DNA from: Rufibacter ruber
GTDB lineage: Bacteria > Bacteroidota > Bacteroidia > Cytophagales > Hymenobacteraceae
Direction of reading: 5' to 3'
NCBI RefSeq assembly: GCF_001647275.1
Contig: NZ_LRMM01000001.1
Span: 1 to 64,000, forward strand
DNA: 64,000 bases
Within the stretch, counting starts at the first letter, position 1. Each line of letters starts with the position of its first letter. A program made the position numbers and the translations under genes. The notes below the pieces were generated by a model, which searched no databases, was not told the DNA's origin, and saw only the letters and a program-made list of their open reading frames with translations. Below are positions 32,877 to 42,058 of this stretch, piece by piece.

Positions 32877-32892
32877 GCCAACGCGGGGTCTC

Positions 32893-33756
32893 TTAGAAGT
32901 TGGGAGACAGCATGTACTTGCTGTAGAAATCATCAATGATTTTTACGGCGTCTGTGGCGTTATCAACAATGTGCACCAGATCCAGGTCTTCCGGACTGAT
33001 GTTGCTTTCCTGCGTGAGCATCACATCTTTGATCCACTCAAACAGCCCGCCCCAGTAAGACTTGCCTACCAGCACAATGGGGAACTGGCCAATTTTCTTG
33101 GTCTGGATAAGCGTAATGGCCTCAAACAGCTCATCAAGCGTACCAAAGCCGCCGGGCATGCCAATAAAGCCCTGGGCGTATTTCACAAACATCACTTTGC
33201 GCACAAAGAAGTAGTCAAAGTTGATGAGTTTGTCTGGGTCAATGTAAATATTGTTGAACTGCTCAAACGGCAGGTGAATGTTCAGGCCCACAGAGCGCCC
33301 GCCTTCTGAGTGCGCGCCTTTGTTACCGGCTTCCATGATACCCGGGCCACCGCCCGTAATCACTCCGTATCCGTGGCGTACCAGTTTGGCGGCTATCTCC
33401 TCGGCCATTTTATAGTAAGGGTTGTCTTCCTTGGTGCGGGCAGACCCGAAGATAGACACGCAGGGGCCAATTTTAGCCATTTTCTCAAAGCCCTCCACAA
33501 ATTCTGCCATCACTTTAAAGATCTGCCAGGAGTCGGCTATCTTGATTTCATTCCAGTCTTTGTCTGTGAAGGCTTCGCGAATGCGTTTGTCATCGTCACT
33601 GAGTACGGGGGCCTCCTGTTTGGCTATTTGCTTGGCCTCGGCCAGTGATTGCGCTTTGTGTTCGTTGGCCTCAGGCTGTGTAATAATGGTGCCGCTGCCG
33701 GCGTTGCTAGACTCGTCTTGTAGCTGGGTCTTGCTGGTTTTTCTCAACTTCGTCAT
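32893..33756 (-). CDS. LOG-family protein (TIGR00730-type)
   Basis: Cytoplasmic protein of 287 aa with a Rossmann-like LOG domain. Motifs are SIFGSARTKEDNPYY, GYGVITGGGPGIMEAGNKGA (the PGGxGxxxE-type phosphate-binding region) and MPGGFGTLDELFEAIT. LOG proteins act as cytokinin-nucleotide phosphoribohydrolases or related nucleotide-base hydrolases. The N-terminal extension of about 90 residues (with PVLSDDDKRIREAF and DWNEIKIADSW) is typical of the larger bacterial members. It has its own terminator. A house-cleaning nucleotide role is the conservative guess. Confidence 0.87.
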   Translation of the reverse strand: MTKLRKTSKTQLQDESSNAGSGTIITQPEANEHKAQSLAEAKQIAKQEAPVLSDDDKRIREAFTDKDWNEIKIADSWQIFKVMAEFVEGFEKMAKIGPCVSIFGSARTKEDNPYYKMAEEIAAKLVRHGYGVITGGGPGIMEAGNKGAHSEGGRSVGLNIHLPFEQFNNIYIDPDKLINFDYFFVRKVMFVKYAQGFIGMPGGFGTLDELFEAITLIQTKKIGQFPIVLVGKSYWGGLFEWIKDVMLTQESNISPEDLDLVHIVDNATDAVKIIDDFYSKYMLSPNF

Positions 33757-33859
33757 ATATCAGTCATGTAGTAAGCCTACCTCTGGGAAACAGACCCCTA
33801 AGGGGGCGTTTCAAGAGGTAGCGCTGGAAAAGAGTTAGGGTAAATAAGAACAGGCTTGG

Positions 33860-35116
33860 TTATTTTGACCTGATGGCAATCACGGGGTCTAAATGGGAAG
33901 CAATTACCGCCGGGATGATCCCTGAGAGCACGCCAATCACCACCGATACGCCCAAGCCCAGGAGAATGTTGCCGGCAGAGAGAAAAATCTCCAGGGTACC
34001 CATGGGAATGAGGGTGATGAGGGAAACGAGCAAGATGCCTACCCCGCCGCCTATCAGGCTCAGGAACACAGACTCAAAGAGGAACTGGAACAGGATGAAA
34101 AAGTTTTTGGCACCCAAAGATTTCTGAATACCTATGATATTGGTGCGTTCCTTCACAGAGACGAACATGATGTTGGCAATGCCAAAGCCCCCCACCAGAA
34201 TAGAGAAGCCGCCAATCACCCAGCCGGCCAGCCCAATGATAGAGAACATTTTGCCAATGGCGTCTGCCATCATCTCTGAACGGTTTACGGCAAAGTTGTC
34301 CTCCTCATACGGTTTGAGGCCCCTAATGGTGCGCATCTTGCCGCGTACCTCGTACTCCAGGTTCTGGAGCCCCTCATCGTCTGCCCGGCCTTTGATCATG
34401 ATGTTAGGCTCAATGCCCCGCTGCCCGCTGGCGAACATCTTGCCGAAGGCCCCAAACGTGGTGTAGGCGTTCTTGTCATTGGTGGGCATGCCTTCAAAAA
34501 GACCGGCCCCCTGTTTCTCCATAACCCCAATCACGGTGAACTTCTGCCCCTGGATTCTGATGTCGCCCCCCAGGGCGCTGCCGTTGGGGAAAAGGTTCTG
34601 GGCAACTTCAGCGCCAATGATGATCACGTTGCGGGAGCCGTCTGTCTCCTGCTGGGTAAAGTAACGGCCTTCTTCAATGGGGACCTCGGCCACTTTGTTG
34701 AAATCCTGGGTCACCCCCTGCAGCATAATGCCACTCATGCTGTTGCTGCCGTGCTTGAAGGTGTTGCTGCCGCGGCGGGCCACCAGGGCCACCCCTTCAT
34801 CATTCTCCAGGTTCTGGTTCAGGAAGTTGTATTCCCGCACCGTGGCAGAGGGGCGTTGCATGTATTTCCACCAGGGAATATCATTGCCCCCCTCAAAGAT
34901 CCAGGGCCACTTCTGGATGTACACAATGCGTTCGCCCACAAAGCTCATGCTCTGCCTGATGCTCTTCTCCAGAGAGTCTACAATGGTAAACACCGAGATG
35001 ATGGCAAAGATGCCAATGGTCACCCCCAGCAAAGAAAGAATCGTGCGCAGGAGGTTAGACCGCAGGGCCTGCCACGCAAAACGGAAACTTTCAAAAACCA
35101 GCCGAAGGTAGATCAT
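33860..35116 (-). CDS. MacB/FtsX-like ABC transporter permease
   Basis: Inner-membrane protein of 418 aa with the MacB layout. One membrane helix (about 20-45, SNLLRTILSLLGVTIGIFAI) is followed by a large periplasmic MacB_PCD domain (about 50-270). Three C-terminal helices form the FtsX domain (about 290-415: FGIANIMFVSVKERTNIIGIQKSLGAKN). Such proteins act with an ATPase partner in export or mechanotransmission. No ATPase or membrane-fusion protein is adjacent; the window's only stand-alone ATPase (40,861) is of a different subfamily. It is likely one of several orphan MacB-like permeases common in Bacteroidota. Confidence 0.88.
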   Translation of the reverse strand: MIYLRLVFESFRFAWQALRSNLLRTILSLLGVTIGIFAIISVFTIVDSLEKSIRQSMSFVGERIVYIQKWPWIFEGGNDIPWWKYMQRPSATVREYNFLNQNLENDEGVALVARRGSNTFKHGSNSMSGIMLQGVTQDFNKVAEVPIEEGRYFTQQETDGSRNVIIIGAEVAQNLFPNGSALGGDIRIQGQKFTVIGVMEKQGAGLFEGMPTNDKNAYTTFGAFGKMFASGQRGIEPNIMIKGRADDEGLQNLEYEVRGKMRTIRGLKPYEEDNFAVNRSEMMADAIGKMFSIIGLAGWVIGGFSILVGGFGIANIMFVSVKERTNIIGIQKSLGAKNFFILFQFLFESVFLSLIGGGVGILLVSLITLIPMGTLEIFLSAGNILLGLGVSVVIGVLSGIIPAVIASHLDPVIAIRSK

Positions 35117-35304
35117 GTAAGAAAGATAAAGCTATTTATAGTGAAACGGGGCAATTTCCCGTTTATTAAATTGTTACTTCTAAGTTGTTTGTAGTGAGCG
35201 GGTAAGCGCACAGAAGCCCCGCCGCGCCGCGGGTTTTCTGTAAAGCCGGGGCGCGAAGGGAGACTTATTTAGGCTAAATGTAAAAGAATTTAGCGCAAAG
35301 TGCC

Positions 35305-35312
35305 TACCTTTG
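35305..35312 (+). promoter_or_regulatory. candidate -7 element of queA
   Basis: TACCTTTG followed by C, 45 nt upstream of the queA ATG; the -33 region is weak. Confidence 0.4.
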
Positions 35313-35356
35313 CCCTCTATTTTTTTTGCTACTATTTTAATACCGTAATATTAAAA

Positions 35357-36403
35357 ATGAAATTATCAGAGTTCAAGTTTGACCTGCCTACTGAGTTAGT
35401 GGCCTCACACCCGGCCCCAAACCGTGATGAAGCCCGTTTAATGGTGATTCACCGTGACAGCGGCAAGATAGAGCACAAAGTCTTCAAAGACATCATCACC
35501 TATTTTGACGAGGGCGATGTGATGGTGACCAACAACACCAAAGTTTTTCCGGCCCGTCTGTACGGCAACAAAGAGAAAACCGGTGCCAAGATTGAGGTGT
35601 TCCTGCTGCGTGAGCTGGACAAGCGCATTCACCTGTGGGACGTGCTGGTAGACCCGGCCCGGAAGATACGCGTTGGCAACAAGCTGTACTTTGGTGAAAG
35701 TGACCTGGTGGCAGAGGTGATTGACAACACCACTTCGCGCGGCCGTACCATCAAGTTCCTGTTTGACGGGTCTGATGAAGATTTCTACAAGACCATTCAT
35801 GACCTGGGGGAGACCCCGCTGCCCAAATACATCAAGCGTGAGCCTGAGCCAGATGACCAGGAACGGTACCAGACCGTGTATGCTGAGGTGACGGGGGCCG
35901 TAGCGGCACCCACCGCGGGTCTGCACTTCACCAGGGAAGTTTTAAAGCGTCTGGAGCTGAAAGGCGTAGATGTGGCGCCTATCACCCTGCACGTAGGCCT
36001 GGGTACGTTTAGACCGGTAGACGTAGAAGACCTGACCAAGCACAAAATGGACTCTGAGCAGTTCTTTGTGCCTGAAGAAACCACCAGGTATGTGAACAAG
36101 GCCCTGGACAACAAGAAGCGGGTTTGCTCTATTGGCACCACCACCATGCGTGCCCTGGAGTCTTCTGTTTCTGCCAACAGCCGCTTAAAGCCCAATGAAG
36201 GCTGGACAGACCGGTTTATATTTCCGCCGTATGATTTCAAAATTGCCAACAGCCTGCTGACCAACTTCCACATGCCGGAGTCAACCTTGTTGATGATGGC
36301 GGCGGCGTTTGGAGGCTATGACCTGATTATGGAGGCCTACCAGACCGCCATCAAAGAGAAGTACAAGTTCTTCAGCTACGGTGACGTGATGTTGATTCTC
36401 TAA
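35357..36403 (+). CDS. queA: S-adenosylmethionine:tRNA ribosyltransferase-isomerase
   Basis: QueA of 348 aa, which transfers and isomerises the ribosyl part of SAM onto preQ1-modified tRNA to give epoxyqueuosine. It has the family opening [19 protein letters not shown]. The signature segments are [18 protein letters not shown] (about 196-213), [13 protein letters not shown] and the C-terminal [21 protein letters not shown]. Length is normal. The ATG at 35,357 was chosen over an upstream-open frame. It has its own terminator and a candidate promoter, so it is probably monocistronic. Confidence 0.96.
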   Translation: MKLSEFKFDLPTELVASHPAPNRDEARLMVIHRDSGKIEHKVFKDIITYFDEGDVMVTNNTKVFPARLYGNKEKTGAKIEVFLLRELDKRIHLWDVLVDPARKIRVGNKLYFGESDLVAEVIDNTTSRGRTIKFLFDGSDEDFYKTIHDLGETPLPKYIKREPEPDDQERYQTVYAEVTGAVAAPTAGLHFTREVLKRLELKGVDVAPITLHVGLGTFRPVDVEDLTKHKMDSEQFFVPEETTRYVNKALDNKKRVCSIGTTTMRALESSVSANSRLKPNEGWTDRFIFPPYDFKIANSLLTNFHMPESTLLMMAAAFGGYDLIMEAYQTAIKEKYKFFSYGDVMLIL

Positions 36404-36427
36404 TCTAAGCCTGAAAAGGCCGTTGTA

Positions 36428-36467
36428 GAAGCCCCGCCGGTCTATGCCGGAGGGGCTTCTGTTTTTG
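36428..36467 (+). terminator. rho-independent terminator of queA
   Basis: The stem GAAGCCCC-GCCGG / CCGGA-GGGGCTTC is followed by TGTTTTT. It partly merges with PAL38 copy 26. Confidence 0.8.
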
Positions 36468-36499
36468 GCCTGTTTTCACCAAAACAGGCCAAAAACAGA
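36460..36499. repeat. PAL38 palindrome, copy 26
   Basis: Almost perfect copy (CTGTTTTTGGCCTGTTTT, loop CACC, AAAACAGGCCAAAAACAG). Confidence 0.88.
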
Positions 36500-36817
36500 A
36501 GCCCCATGCCAGGGGTACGTGAACCGCACCTTTGTTCCCTGTTGGGCGGTGACTGCCAGGGGGAGTAAAATCTGCTAGCTGTAACAGAATGTACAGGGTC
36601 AGGTTGAAATGCTTGTCTAAGAGGGAGTTGGTTTAAAGAATTGCAGTATATTTAGCTTTTGAAAACCGGGGCGTAGAAAAGTGGAAGGCTCTCATCTGCT
36701 CCTGAAAAATCAATTATGTGAGGCATCTGTCAATGGTGCCAGTAGCTGGTTGGAGACGTGAGGTGACGTAGTGAAAGAATGATGGCAAAACGCATTGGTT
36801 TGAATTGCAACTGAGGC

Positions 36818-39355
36818 ATGAAAGAGAATTTGTCCGCCCCAGCAACCCCGGTTGCCGGCATGGTTTCTCCGCCGGAAGGCTCCCAGCCGGCCGGTCAGAA
36901 GATACGGCAGCTGGAAGAACAGGTGAAGGCATTGCAGGAGGAGCTGCAGAAAGCCCAGACGGCCTTGCAAGAGGCCAGAAAACAGGCGGCGCCCTGTAGC
37001 CACAAGGTAGAACTGGAACAGCTGGGAAAGCAGGTTCTGGAGCAGAATGCCTTGCCGGGCAGCACGCTGGAGTCTACCGTTTCCTTTTATCTGGCGGGGA
37101 TTGAACGCCTGCACCCAGGTATGTTCTGTGCCTGCCTTCGGCGGGAAGGGCAGAAACTGTACCCTGTGGCCGCCCCCAGCCTGCCCGCGGGCTTTATGGC
37201 CCGCATCAACGGTATTTCTATTGAGCTGAATGCCGAGGCATGCGGCTCAATAGCCTATCTGGGGCAGAAAGTGGTCAGCACAGAGGTAAAAACAGATCCC
37301 CGTTGGAAGAAATACTTCCCTCTGCTGCTTTCTTACAACCTGCACGCCTGCTGGTTCTTCCCATTGGTGGGGGCCAGCCAGAAAGTGTTGGGTGCCGTGG
37401 CGGTCTTCTACCAGGAAGCAAAAAAGCCAACGCCGCAAGAGGAGCAAACGCTGGAGAGCATCAAACACGTGCTGCAGCTCATTGTAGAAAACAAGCTGGC
37501 CGAATCTGCCCTGAAGCTAGTCAATGAACGCTACCGGCTGGCCACCTCAGCCACCCATGATGCCATTTATGATTGGGACCTGGCCTCTGACACCCTGTAT
37601 TGGGGAACCGGGTTTGAGAAAGTGTTTGGGGTGACGCGAAACCGGCAGAATTCTGCCCTGGCCTACTGGACGCAGATGCTGCATCAGGAAGACCAGGCCG
37701 AACTGATCGCTTCCCTGAACCAGGCGCTGCAGGACGAATCCAGGAGTTCCTGGCAGGCAGAGTACCGGCTGGTAAGGGAAGACGGCAATTGCCTGTACGT
37801 AAGTGAGCGGGGTTACATTGTGCGGGATGAGCAGAAAAAGGCCATTCGCATGGTAGGTGCCATTCAGGATGTAACAGTGAGCAAACAGGCAGAGGAAGAG
37901 CTGAAGAAGTTATCTGTCATTGCTAAAGAAACCATTAATGGTGTGCTCATCATGAGCCCGGCCATACAAGTGCAGTGGGTGAATGATGCGTTTACCAGAC
38001 TGATGGGATATACCCTGCAGGAGGTGGAGGGGCGCACCCCGGGCTCTTTCATGAACGGCGCAGAAACTGATCAGGAGACCATCTCCTACATAGATGAACA
38101 GTTGGCCAGGCTGGAACCGCTGGAGTGTGAGCTGGTGCAATACTCCAAAAGCGGGCAGAAATACTGGCTGCGGCTGCAGGTGCAACCCCAGATAGATGAG
38201 ACTGGCAAGGTGGAGCATGTGTTTGCCCTCCTCACAGACATCACCCGGCAAAAGCAGGAAGAGCAGCAGTTGCGGTTGCTGGAGTCTGTGATCATCAACG
38301 CCCATGACGCCATTGCCATCAGTGAAGTAGCCCCCCGCCAGCCACAGCAGTTGCAGACTATTTTCTGCAATGAGGCTTTTCTGCAAATGACCGGTTATGG
38401 CGCTATGGAGGTGCTCGGCAGAGATGTCCTGGTGCTGAGCGGGCCAGAGACAAGTACGGCCGCCTTGGCAGAGCTGGAACAGATTCTGCAGCGGCAGTGC
38501 GCCGGTGAGGTGGAGATGATCAACTACCGGCAGGGCGGGGAGAAGTTCTGGACCCACCTGGCAGTCATTCCTATCTTTGATAAGAAACAAACGCTTACCC
38601 ACTGGATCTCTATTCAGCGGGACATCACCGCCCAAAAGAACCTGGAAGCAGAGCGGGAGCAGCTTATCTCAGAGCTGACCAGCAGCAACGCCGGTTTAAA
38701 GCAGTTCTCTTACATTATCTCCCATAACCTGCGGGCGCCGCTTGCCAACCTCACAGGCATTGCTGACCTGATTGACCTGAACTCTGTGCCTGAAGGCAGA
38801 AACAGACTCCTGATCCAGAAGTTAGGGGAGTCAACCCGCCAGATGAACACCATTGTCAATGACCTCATGGAGGTGCTGATGATGAAAGAGAACCGGCAGG
38901 TAAAGAAAGAGGTGGTGCGGCTGGAAGAGGCGTTCCAGGAAGTGGTGGGTTCTGTAGACGGGCAGCTGCAGGAGGCAAACCCGCACATTACCGTAGACTT
39001 CTCCCAGGCGCAGGAGCTTTCCTTCAACCCGGGCTACCTGCACAGTATTCTGCTTAACCTGCTTACCAATGCCTTGCGGTACCGGGCCCCAGGCAGAAGA
39101 TTAGAGATAGAAGTAAAGACAGAGGCCCGGCCAGACAAGATTCTGCTGCATTTCTCAGACAACGGGCAGGGAATCAACCTGGAGCGCTACGGTGACCGCA
39201 TCTTTGGCCTGTACCAGCGGTTTCACCAGCACAAAGACAGCAAAGGGCTGGGGCTGTACATTGCCCACTCCCAGGCCAAAGCCATGGGCGGAAACCTGTC
39301 GGTTGCCAGCCAGGTGGGGCAGGGAACCACTTTTACCCTGCAGGTGCCTACATAA
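36818..39355 (+). CDS. GAF/multi-PAS sensor histidine kinase
   Basis: Soluble sensor kinase of 845 aa with no membrane helix. A short coiled coil (about 27-55) leads into a GAF domain (about 65-220). Three PAS/PAC domains follow (about 230-350, 355-475 and 485-610; MVGAIQDVTVSKQAEEELKK marks the first PAC end). The HisKA domain has its phospho-accepting His636 in FSYIISHNLRAPLANLTG. The ATPase domain shows NLLTNALRYRAPG, DNGQGI and KGLGLYIAHSQAKAMGG. No response regulator adjoins, so it is an orphan kinase. PAS domains probably bind a small ligand or cofactor, which cannot be named. Confidence 0.93.
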   Translation: MKENLSAPATPVAGMVSPPEGSQPAGQKIRQLEEQVKALQEELQKAQTALQEARKQAAPCSHKVELEQLGKQVLEQNALPGSTLESTVSFYLAGIERLHPGMFCACLRREGQKLYPVAAPSLPAGFMARINGISIELNAEACGSIAYLGQKVVSTEVKTDPRWKKYFPLLLSYNLHACWFFPLVGASQKVLGAVAVFYQEAKKPTPQEEQTLESIKHVLQLIVENKLAESALKLVNERYRLATSATHDAIYDWDLASDTLYWGTGFEKVFGVTRNRQNSALAYWTQMLHQEDQAELIASLNQALQDESRSSWQAEYRLVREDGNCLYVSERGYIVRDEQKKAIRMVGAIQDVTVSKQAEEELKKLSVIAKETINGVLIMSPAIQVQWVNDAFTRLMGYTLQEVEGRTPGSFMNGAETDQETISYIDEQLARLEPLECELVQYSKSGQKYWLRLQVQPQIDETGKVEHVFALLTDITRQKQEEQQLRLLESVIINAHDAIAISEVAPRQPQQLQTIFCNEAFLQMTGYGAMEVLGRDVLVLSGPETSTAALAELEQILQRQCAGEVEMINYRQGGEKFWTHLAVIPIFDKKQTLTHWISIQRDITAQKNLEAEREQLISELTSSNAGLKQFSYIISHNLRAPLANLTGIADLIDLNSVPEGRNRLLIQKLGESTRQMNTIVNDLMEVLMMKENRQVKKEVVRLEEAFQEVVGSVDGQLQEANPHITVDFSQAQELSFNPGYLHSILLNLLTNALRYRAPGRRLEIEVKTEARPDKILLHFSDNGQGINLERYGDRIFGLYQRFHQHKDSKGLGLYIAHSQAKAMGGNLSVASQVGQGTTFTLQVPT

Positions 39356-39454
39356 CCCTGTAAAGAGGAAGCCACTGAGAGAGGAAGCCTCCCTGCTGTT
39401 TAGAGTTTTCAGCATTTAGAGGCTTTTGGCTGGCGCAAGCGACCGTTTGTGCCC

Positions 39455-39494
39455 AGGTTTTGGGCCTGCTTTCACAAAAACAGCCCAGAAACAG
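39455..39494. repeat. PAL38 palindrome, copy 27
   Basis: Copy reading GGTTTTGGGCCTGCTTT / AAAAACAGCCCAGAAACAG. Confidence 0.75.
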
Positions 39495-39587
39495 AACCTT
39501 GCTATCTTATTAAACGGCATGGCAGGCGCTTTGCGCCAGGAACAAAAGGAGAAAACTCTAAACAACTACCTCGTTTGCTTCTGGGCA

Positions 39588-39735
39588 GCCTGTTTACATT
39601 TTGGTTTTACTGTCAAAAAGTGCCTCTGAAAGATTCTGTAGAAGCATTTTTTTGAGCCGGTAGCAGGGCGGGTGAGATGTGAACGCAGGTGCGTTTTATA
39701 GCCTTTAGCCGCGTAAAAGACAAATGCAAGCAGCC
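39588..39735 (+). repeat. family C MITE-like element, diverged copy 2
   Basis: It keeps the left end CCTGTTTACATTTTGGTTTT, the central GCATTTTTTTGAGCCGGTAG and the right end AAGACAAATGCAAGCAG, but the GCGAAAACGGGG block is lost. Confidence 0.5.
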
Positions 39736-40022
39736 TCAGGTGCGCGCAGGTTCAGCTTATCCTGCGGCAGTTCAAAAGAGAAATAGGGCCATGAACTGCG
39801 GTTGGCGTCATGCTGCTCTTGTGCCAGTTACCGCCTGTTAAGGGGTTGTCAGCTCATTCAGGGAGAGCGAGGTTCTTTTAGACCCTAATGGCAGCGCTGT
39901 GAATACAAAAAGTGTAAAGGCACCACGCGTTGTTGCCAGGGGCCTTTGCCGTATGAAAAACAAAGTTGAAGACAGGTTCTAGGTTTAGTGAAGTGTAGAG
40001 CCCATGAATTTCCCTCTACATG

Positions 40023-40060
40023 TGTTTTTGGCTTATTTTTCCAAAAACAGGTCAAAAACG
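40023..40060. repeat. PAL38 palindrome, copy 28
   Basis: Copy 30 bp upstream of the ispD start (GTGTTTTTGGCTTATTTT / AAAAACAGGTCAAAAACG). Confidence 0.8.
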
Positions 40061-40089
40061 TAACTTAGGGCTGCCAACTTGTACCGCCT

Positions 40090-40782
40090 ATGCCCATGTT
40101 TCAGAAATACGCCATCATTGTTGCCGGGGGCTCCGGGAGCCGAATGCAAACCTCCCAACCCAAGCAGTTTCTTCCCATGGGCGGTGAGCCGGTGCTGCTG
40201 CATACCATTAGACGGTTTTTCAACTATGACCCCGCCCTGGTGCTGGTAGTGGTACTGCCGGAGCAGGAGATGGGTACCTGGCAACAGCTGTGCGCGCAGC
40301 ATGGTTTTCAGGTGCCGCACCAGGTGGTGGCAGGGGGGCAGACCAGATTTCAGTCAGTGAGGAACGGGTTGGCGGCGCTGGCGCACGCCGAAGAAGGGGT
40401 GGTGGCCGTGCATGACGGTGTGAGGCCCTTTGTTGACAAGGCCATGCTGGAGGCGGCGTATGAGACGGCTTCCAGGCAGGGGGCGTCTGTGGTGGCGGTT
40501 GAGCTGAAAGACTCTATTAGAAGGGTGCGCGGGGGCAGCTCCAAAGCTGTAGACCGTACCGCATACCGGCTGGTGCAGACGCCGCAGTGTTTCAGGTTGC
40601 CGTTGCTTAGGCGGGCGTATGCCCAGCCTGAGGTGGCGCAGTTCACAGATGACGCCTCAGTGGTGGAGCGGTTTGGGCATAAGGTGCAGCTGGTACAAGG
40701 CAGCTACAGAAACATCAAGCTCACCACCCCAGAAGACCTGGTGCTGGCAGAGGCGTTTCTGGTACAGGAAAAAGGGAAATAG
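40090..40782 (+). CDS. ispD: 2-C-methyl-D-erythritol 4-phosphate cytidylyltransferase
   Basis: IspD of 230 aa, third enzyme of the MEP isoprenoid pathway; it couples CTP and MEP to give CDP-ME. The nucleotide-binding N-terminus is IIVAGGSGSRMQTSQPKQF (about 9-27). The segment VVAVHDGVRPFVDKAMLEAAY is the family signature, and VELKDSIRRV and YRLVQTPQCF complete the active site. Length matches the family. It stands alone here, without ispF next to it. Confidence 0.94.
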   Translation: MPMFQKYAIIVAGGSGSRMQTSQPKQFLPMGGEPVLLHTIRRFFNYDPALVLVVVLPEQEMGTWQQLCAQHGFQVPHQVVAGGQTRFQSVRNGLAALAHAEEGVVAVHDGVRPFVDKAMLEAAYETASRQGASVVAVELKDSIRRVRGGSSKAVDRTAYRLVQTPQCFRLPLLRRAYAQPEVAQFTDDASVVERFGHKVQLVQGSYRNIKLTTPEDLVLAEAFLVQEKGK

Positions 40783-40805
40783 CATTTCGGCCCCCAGGCT
40801 ATGGT

Positions 40806-40842
40806 TGTTTTAGGCTGTTTTCAGAAAAACAGGCCAGAAACG
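40806..40842. repeat. PAL38 palindrome, copy 29
   Basis: Copy between the convergent ispD and ABC ATPase genes. Confidence 0.8.
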
Positions 40843-40860
40843 CAAAGCCAGGCATGGCTG

Positions 40861-41580
40861 CTAGTGCTGAGGCTTCTCCTCCAGGAATTTCTGGTGACTG
40901 AGAACCGTTTCAGGGGAAAGCGCCTCCAGTTGGGGGTGGGGCTGTGAAAGGTTGAGCAGGCAGCCTTGCAGCGGCAGCAGGTTCAGGAGGTCATGCGTAA
41001 TGCACAGCACCGTCTTCTGCTCTTGCCGCACCCAGGAGGCCATTAAATCAAATACCCGTTTCTTGTGGTACACATCCAGCTGCTGGGTAGGTTCATCCAG
41101 CAGGGCGACAGGGCTGTCCTGCAGCATGAGCTGGGCCAGCCACACCAGTTGCTGCTCCCCGCCAGAAAGATCTGTGAACGTGCGGTGGCGCAGGTGGTGC
41201 ACTCCCAGGCGGCTTAACACGTCCTCGGCGCGGCTGTAGTCCTGGGCGGTGTAGTGGTCCAGAAGCCGTTTTGATCTGAAGAGCCCCATCACCACCAGTT
41301 CCAGCACTGTGACCGGAAAGGCCACAGTGTTCTTCTGCGGAAGGTAGGAGAAGGCGCGCGCCAGGGCGCCAGGGCGATGGGGCAGGGGCTGGCCTTGCAC
41401 GAGCACCTGCCCCTGTGAGGGGATTTGCCCTGTCAAAGCTTTCAGAAAGGTAGACTTGCCGCTGCCGTTATGCCCAATGATGGCAATAAAGGTGGGCGCT
41501 GGTACAAAAAAAGAAAGGTTGCGGAGCAGTAGGCGTTCACCGTACCCCGCAACCAAATCTTTTATTTCTAAAACAGCCAA
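40861..41580 (-). CDS. ABC transporter ATP-binding protein (metal/siderophore type)
   Basis: ATPase subunit of 239 aa resembling FecE/ZnuC-type importer ATPases. Walker A GHNGSGKST is at 36-44, the Q-loop is in SYLPQKNTVAFP (about 93-104), the signature LSGGEQQLVWLAQ is at about 138-150, Walker B is VALLDEPTQQLD, and the H-loop is CITHD. No permease or binding protein lies beside it, so it must partner with subunits encoded elsewhere. The tail after residue 205 is short and variable. Confidence 0.88.
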   Translation of the reverse strand: MAVLEIKDLVAGYGERLLLRNLSFFVPAPTFIAIIGHNGSGKSTFLKALTGQIPSQGQVLVQGQPLPHRPGALARAFSYLPQKNTVAFPVTVLELVVMGLFRSKRLLDHYTAQDYSRAEDVLSRLGVHHLRHRTFTDLSGGEQQLVWLAQLMLQDSPVALLDEPTQQLDVYHKKRVFDLMASWVRQEQKTVLCITHDLLNLLPLQGCLLNLSQPHPQLEALSPETVLSHQKFLEEKPQH

Positions 41581-41666
41581 CGTTCTTAATTGAGAATGAT
41601 GAATTCAAAATTAAGAATTATCAATGAGGCCATTCTTAATTCCTAATTCCCAATTCTTACTTAAGG

Positions 41667-41888
41667 CTAGTATTCGTCTTCATTGAACATGAAGTCTTCT
41701 TTGGTAGGATAGTCCGGCCAAACTTCTTCAATGTTCTCATATGGTTGGCCATCATCCTCCAGGTCCTGCAGGTTTTCTACTACCTCCATAGGGGCGCCAG
41801 AACGGATAGAGTAGTCAATAAGCTCATCCTTGGTTGCTGGCCAAGGGGCATCTTCCAGGTAAGAGGCAAGTTCTAGTGTCCAATACAT
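41667..41888 (-). CDS. DUF2795-domain protein
   Basis: Small acidic protein of 73 aa that matches the DUF2795 pattern: LASYLEDAPWPATKDELIDY followed by APMEVVENLQDLEDDGQPYENIEEVWPDYP. It is unusual in this genome for having a strong Shine-Dalgarno sequence (AAGGAG on the minus strand, 41,896-41,901) 7 nt before its ATG, as well as a recognisable promoter. That suggests high translation. The role of the family is not established; the predicted fold is a small helical bundle. Confidence 0.85.
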   Translation of the reverse strand: MYWTLELASYLEDAPWPATKDELIDYSIRSGAPMEVVENLQDLEDDGQPYENIEEVWPDYPTKEDFMFNEDEY

Positions 41889-41947
41889 AGTAATTCTCCT
41901 TAAAAAAATATAGCGTTACAATAGGTTGCAAAAGGTGTAATGGTCTG

Positions 41948-41977
41948 CAAAAATAAAATATTGTTTGACAAATCAAA
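41948..41977 (-). promoter_or_regulatory. Bacteroidota-type promoter of the DUF2795 gene
   Basis: On the minus strand, TTTG (41,974-41,977) and TATTTTTG (41,948-41,955) are separated by 18 bp. Predicted transcription starts near 41,941, leaving a roughly 52-nt leader that contains the AAGGAG ribosome-binding site. Confidence 0.55.
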
Positions 41978-42058
41978 CGGGTATTTCAGGCGTGCCCTTT
42001 TGCATTGTTTCAACACAACGAAGACAAAGGTAAAATGTTTGCGCAGACCGCGTATTTT

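Larger units (their letters stand above)
32578..32892. other. spacer between PLP-enzyme and LOG genes
   Basis: A 315-bp spacer holding PAL38 copies 24 and 25 and the LOG-gene terminator. The middle 150 bp show nothing recognisable. Confidence 0.5.
36404..36817. other. spacer upstream of the multi-PAS kinase
   Basis: A 414-bp spacer holding the queA terminator, PAL38 copy 26 and a possible -7 element TAGCTTTTG (about 36,653-36,661) with TTGG about 22 bp before it. Nothing else was recognised. Confidence 0.5.
39356..40089. other. spacer with PAL38 and family C element
   Basis: A 734-bp non-coding spacer. It holds PAL38 copy 27, a diverged family C element (39,588-39,735), about 280 bp without recognised content, and PAL38 copy 28. 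No gene was seen. Confidence 0.55.

Noticed and set aside
40861-41580. ABC ATPase and the MacB-like permease (33,860) as one transporter
   Set aside because: The ATPase belongs to the FecE/ZnuC-like importer group and lies about 6 kb away from the MacB-type permease.
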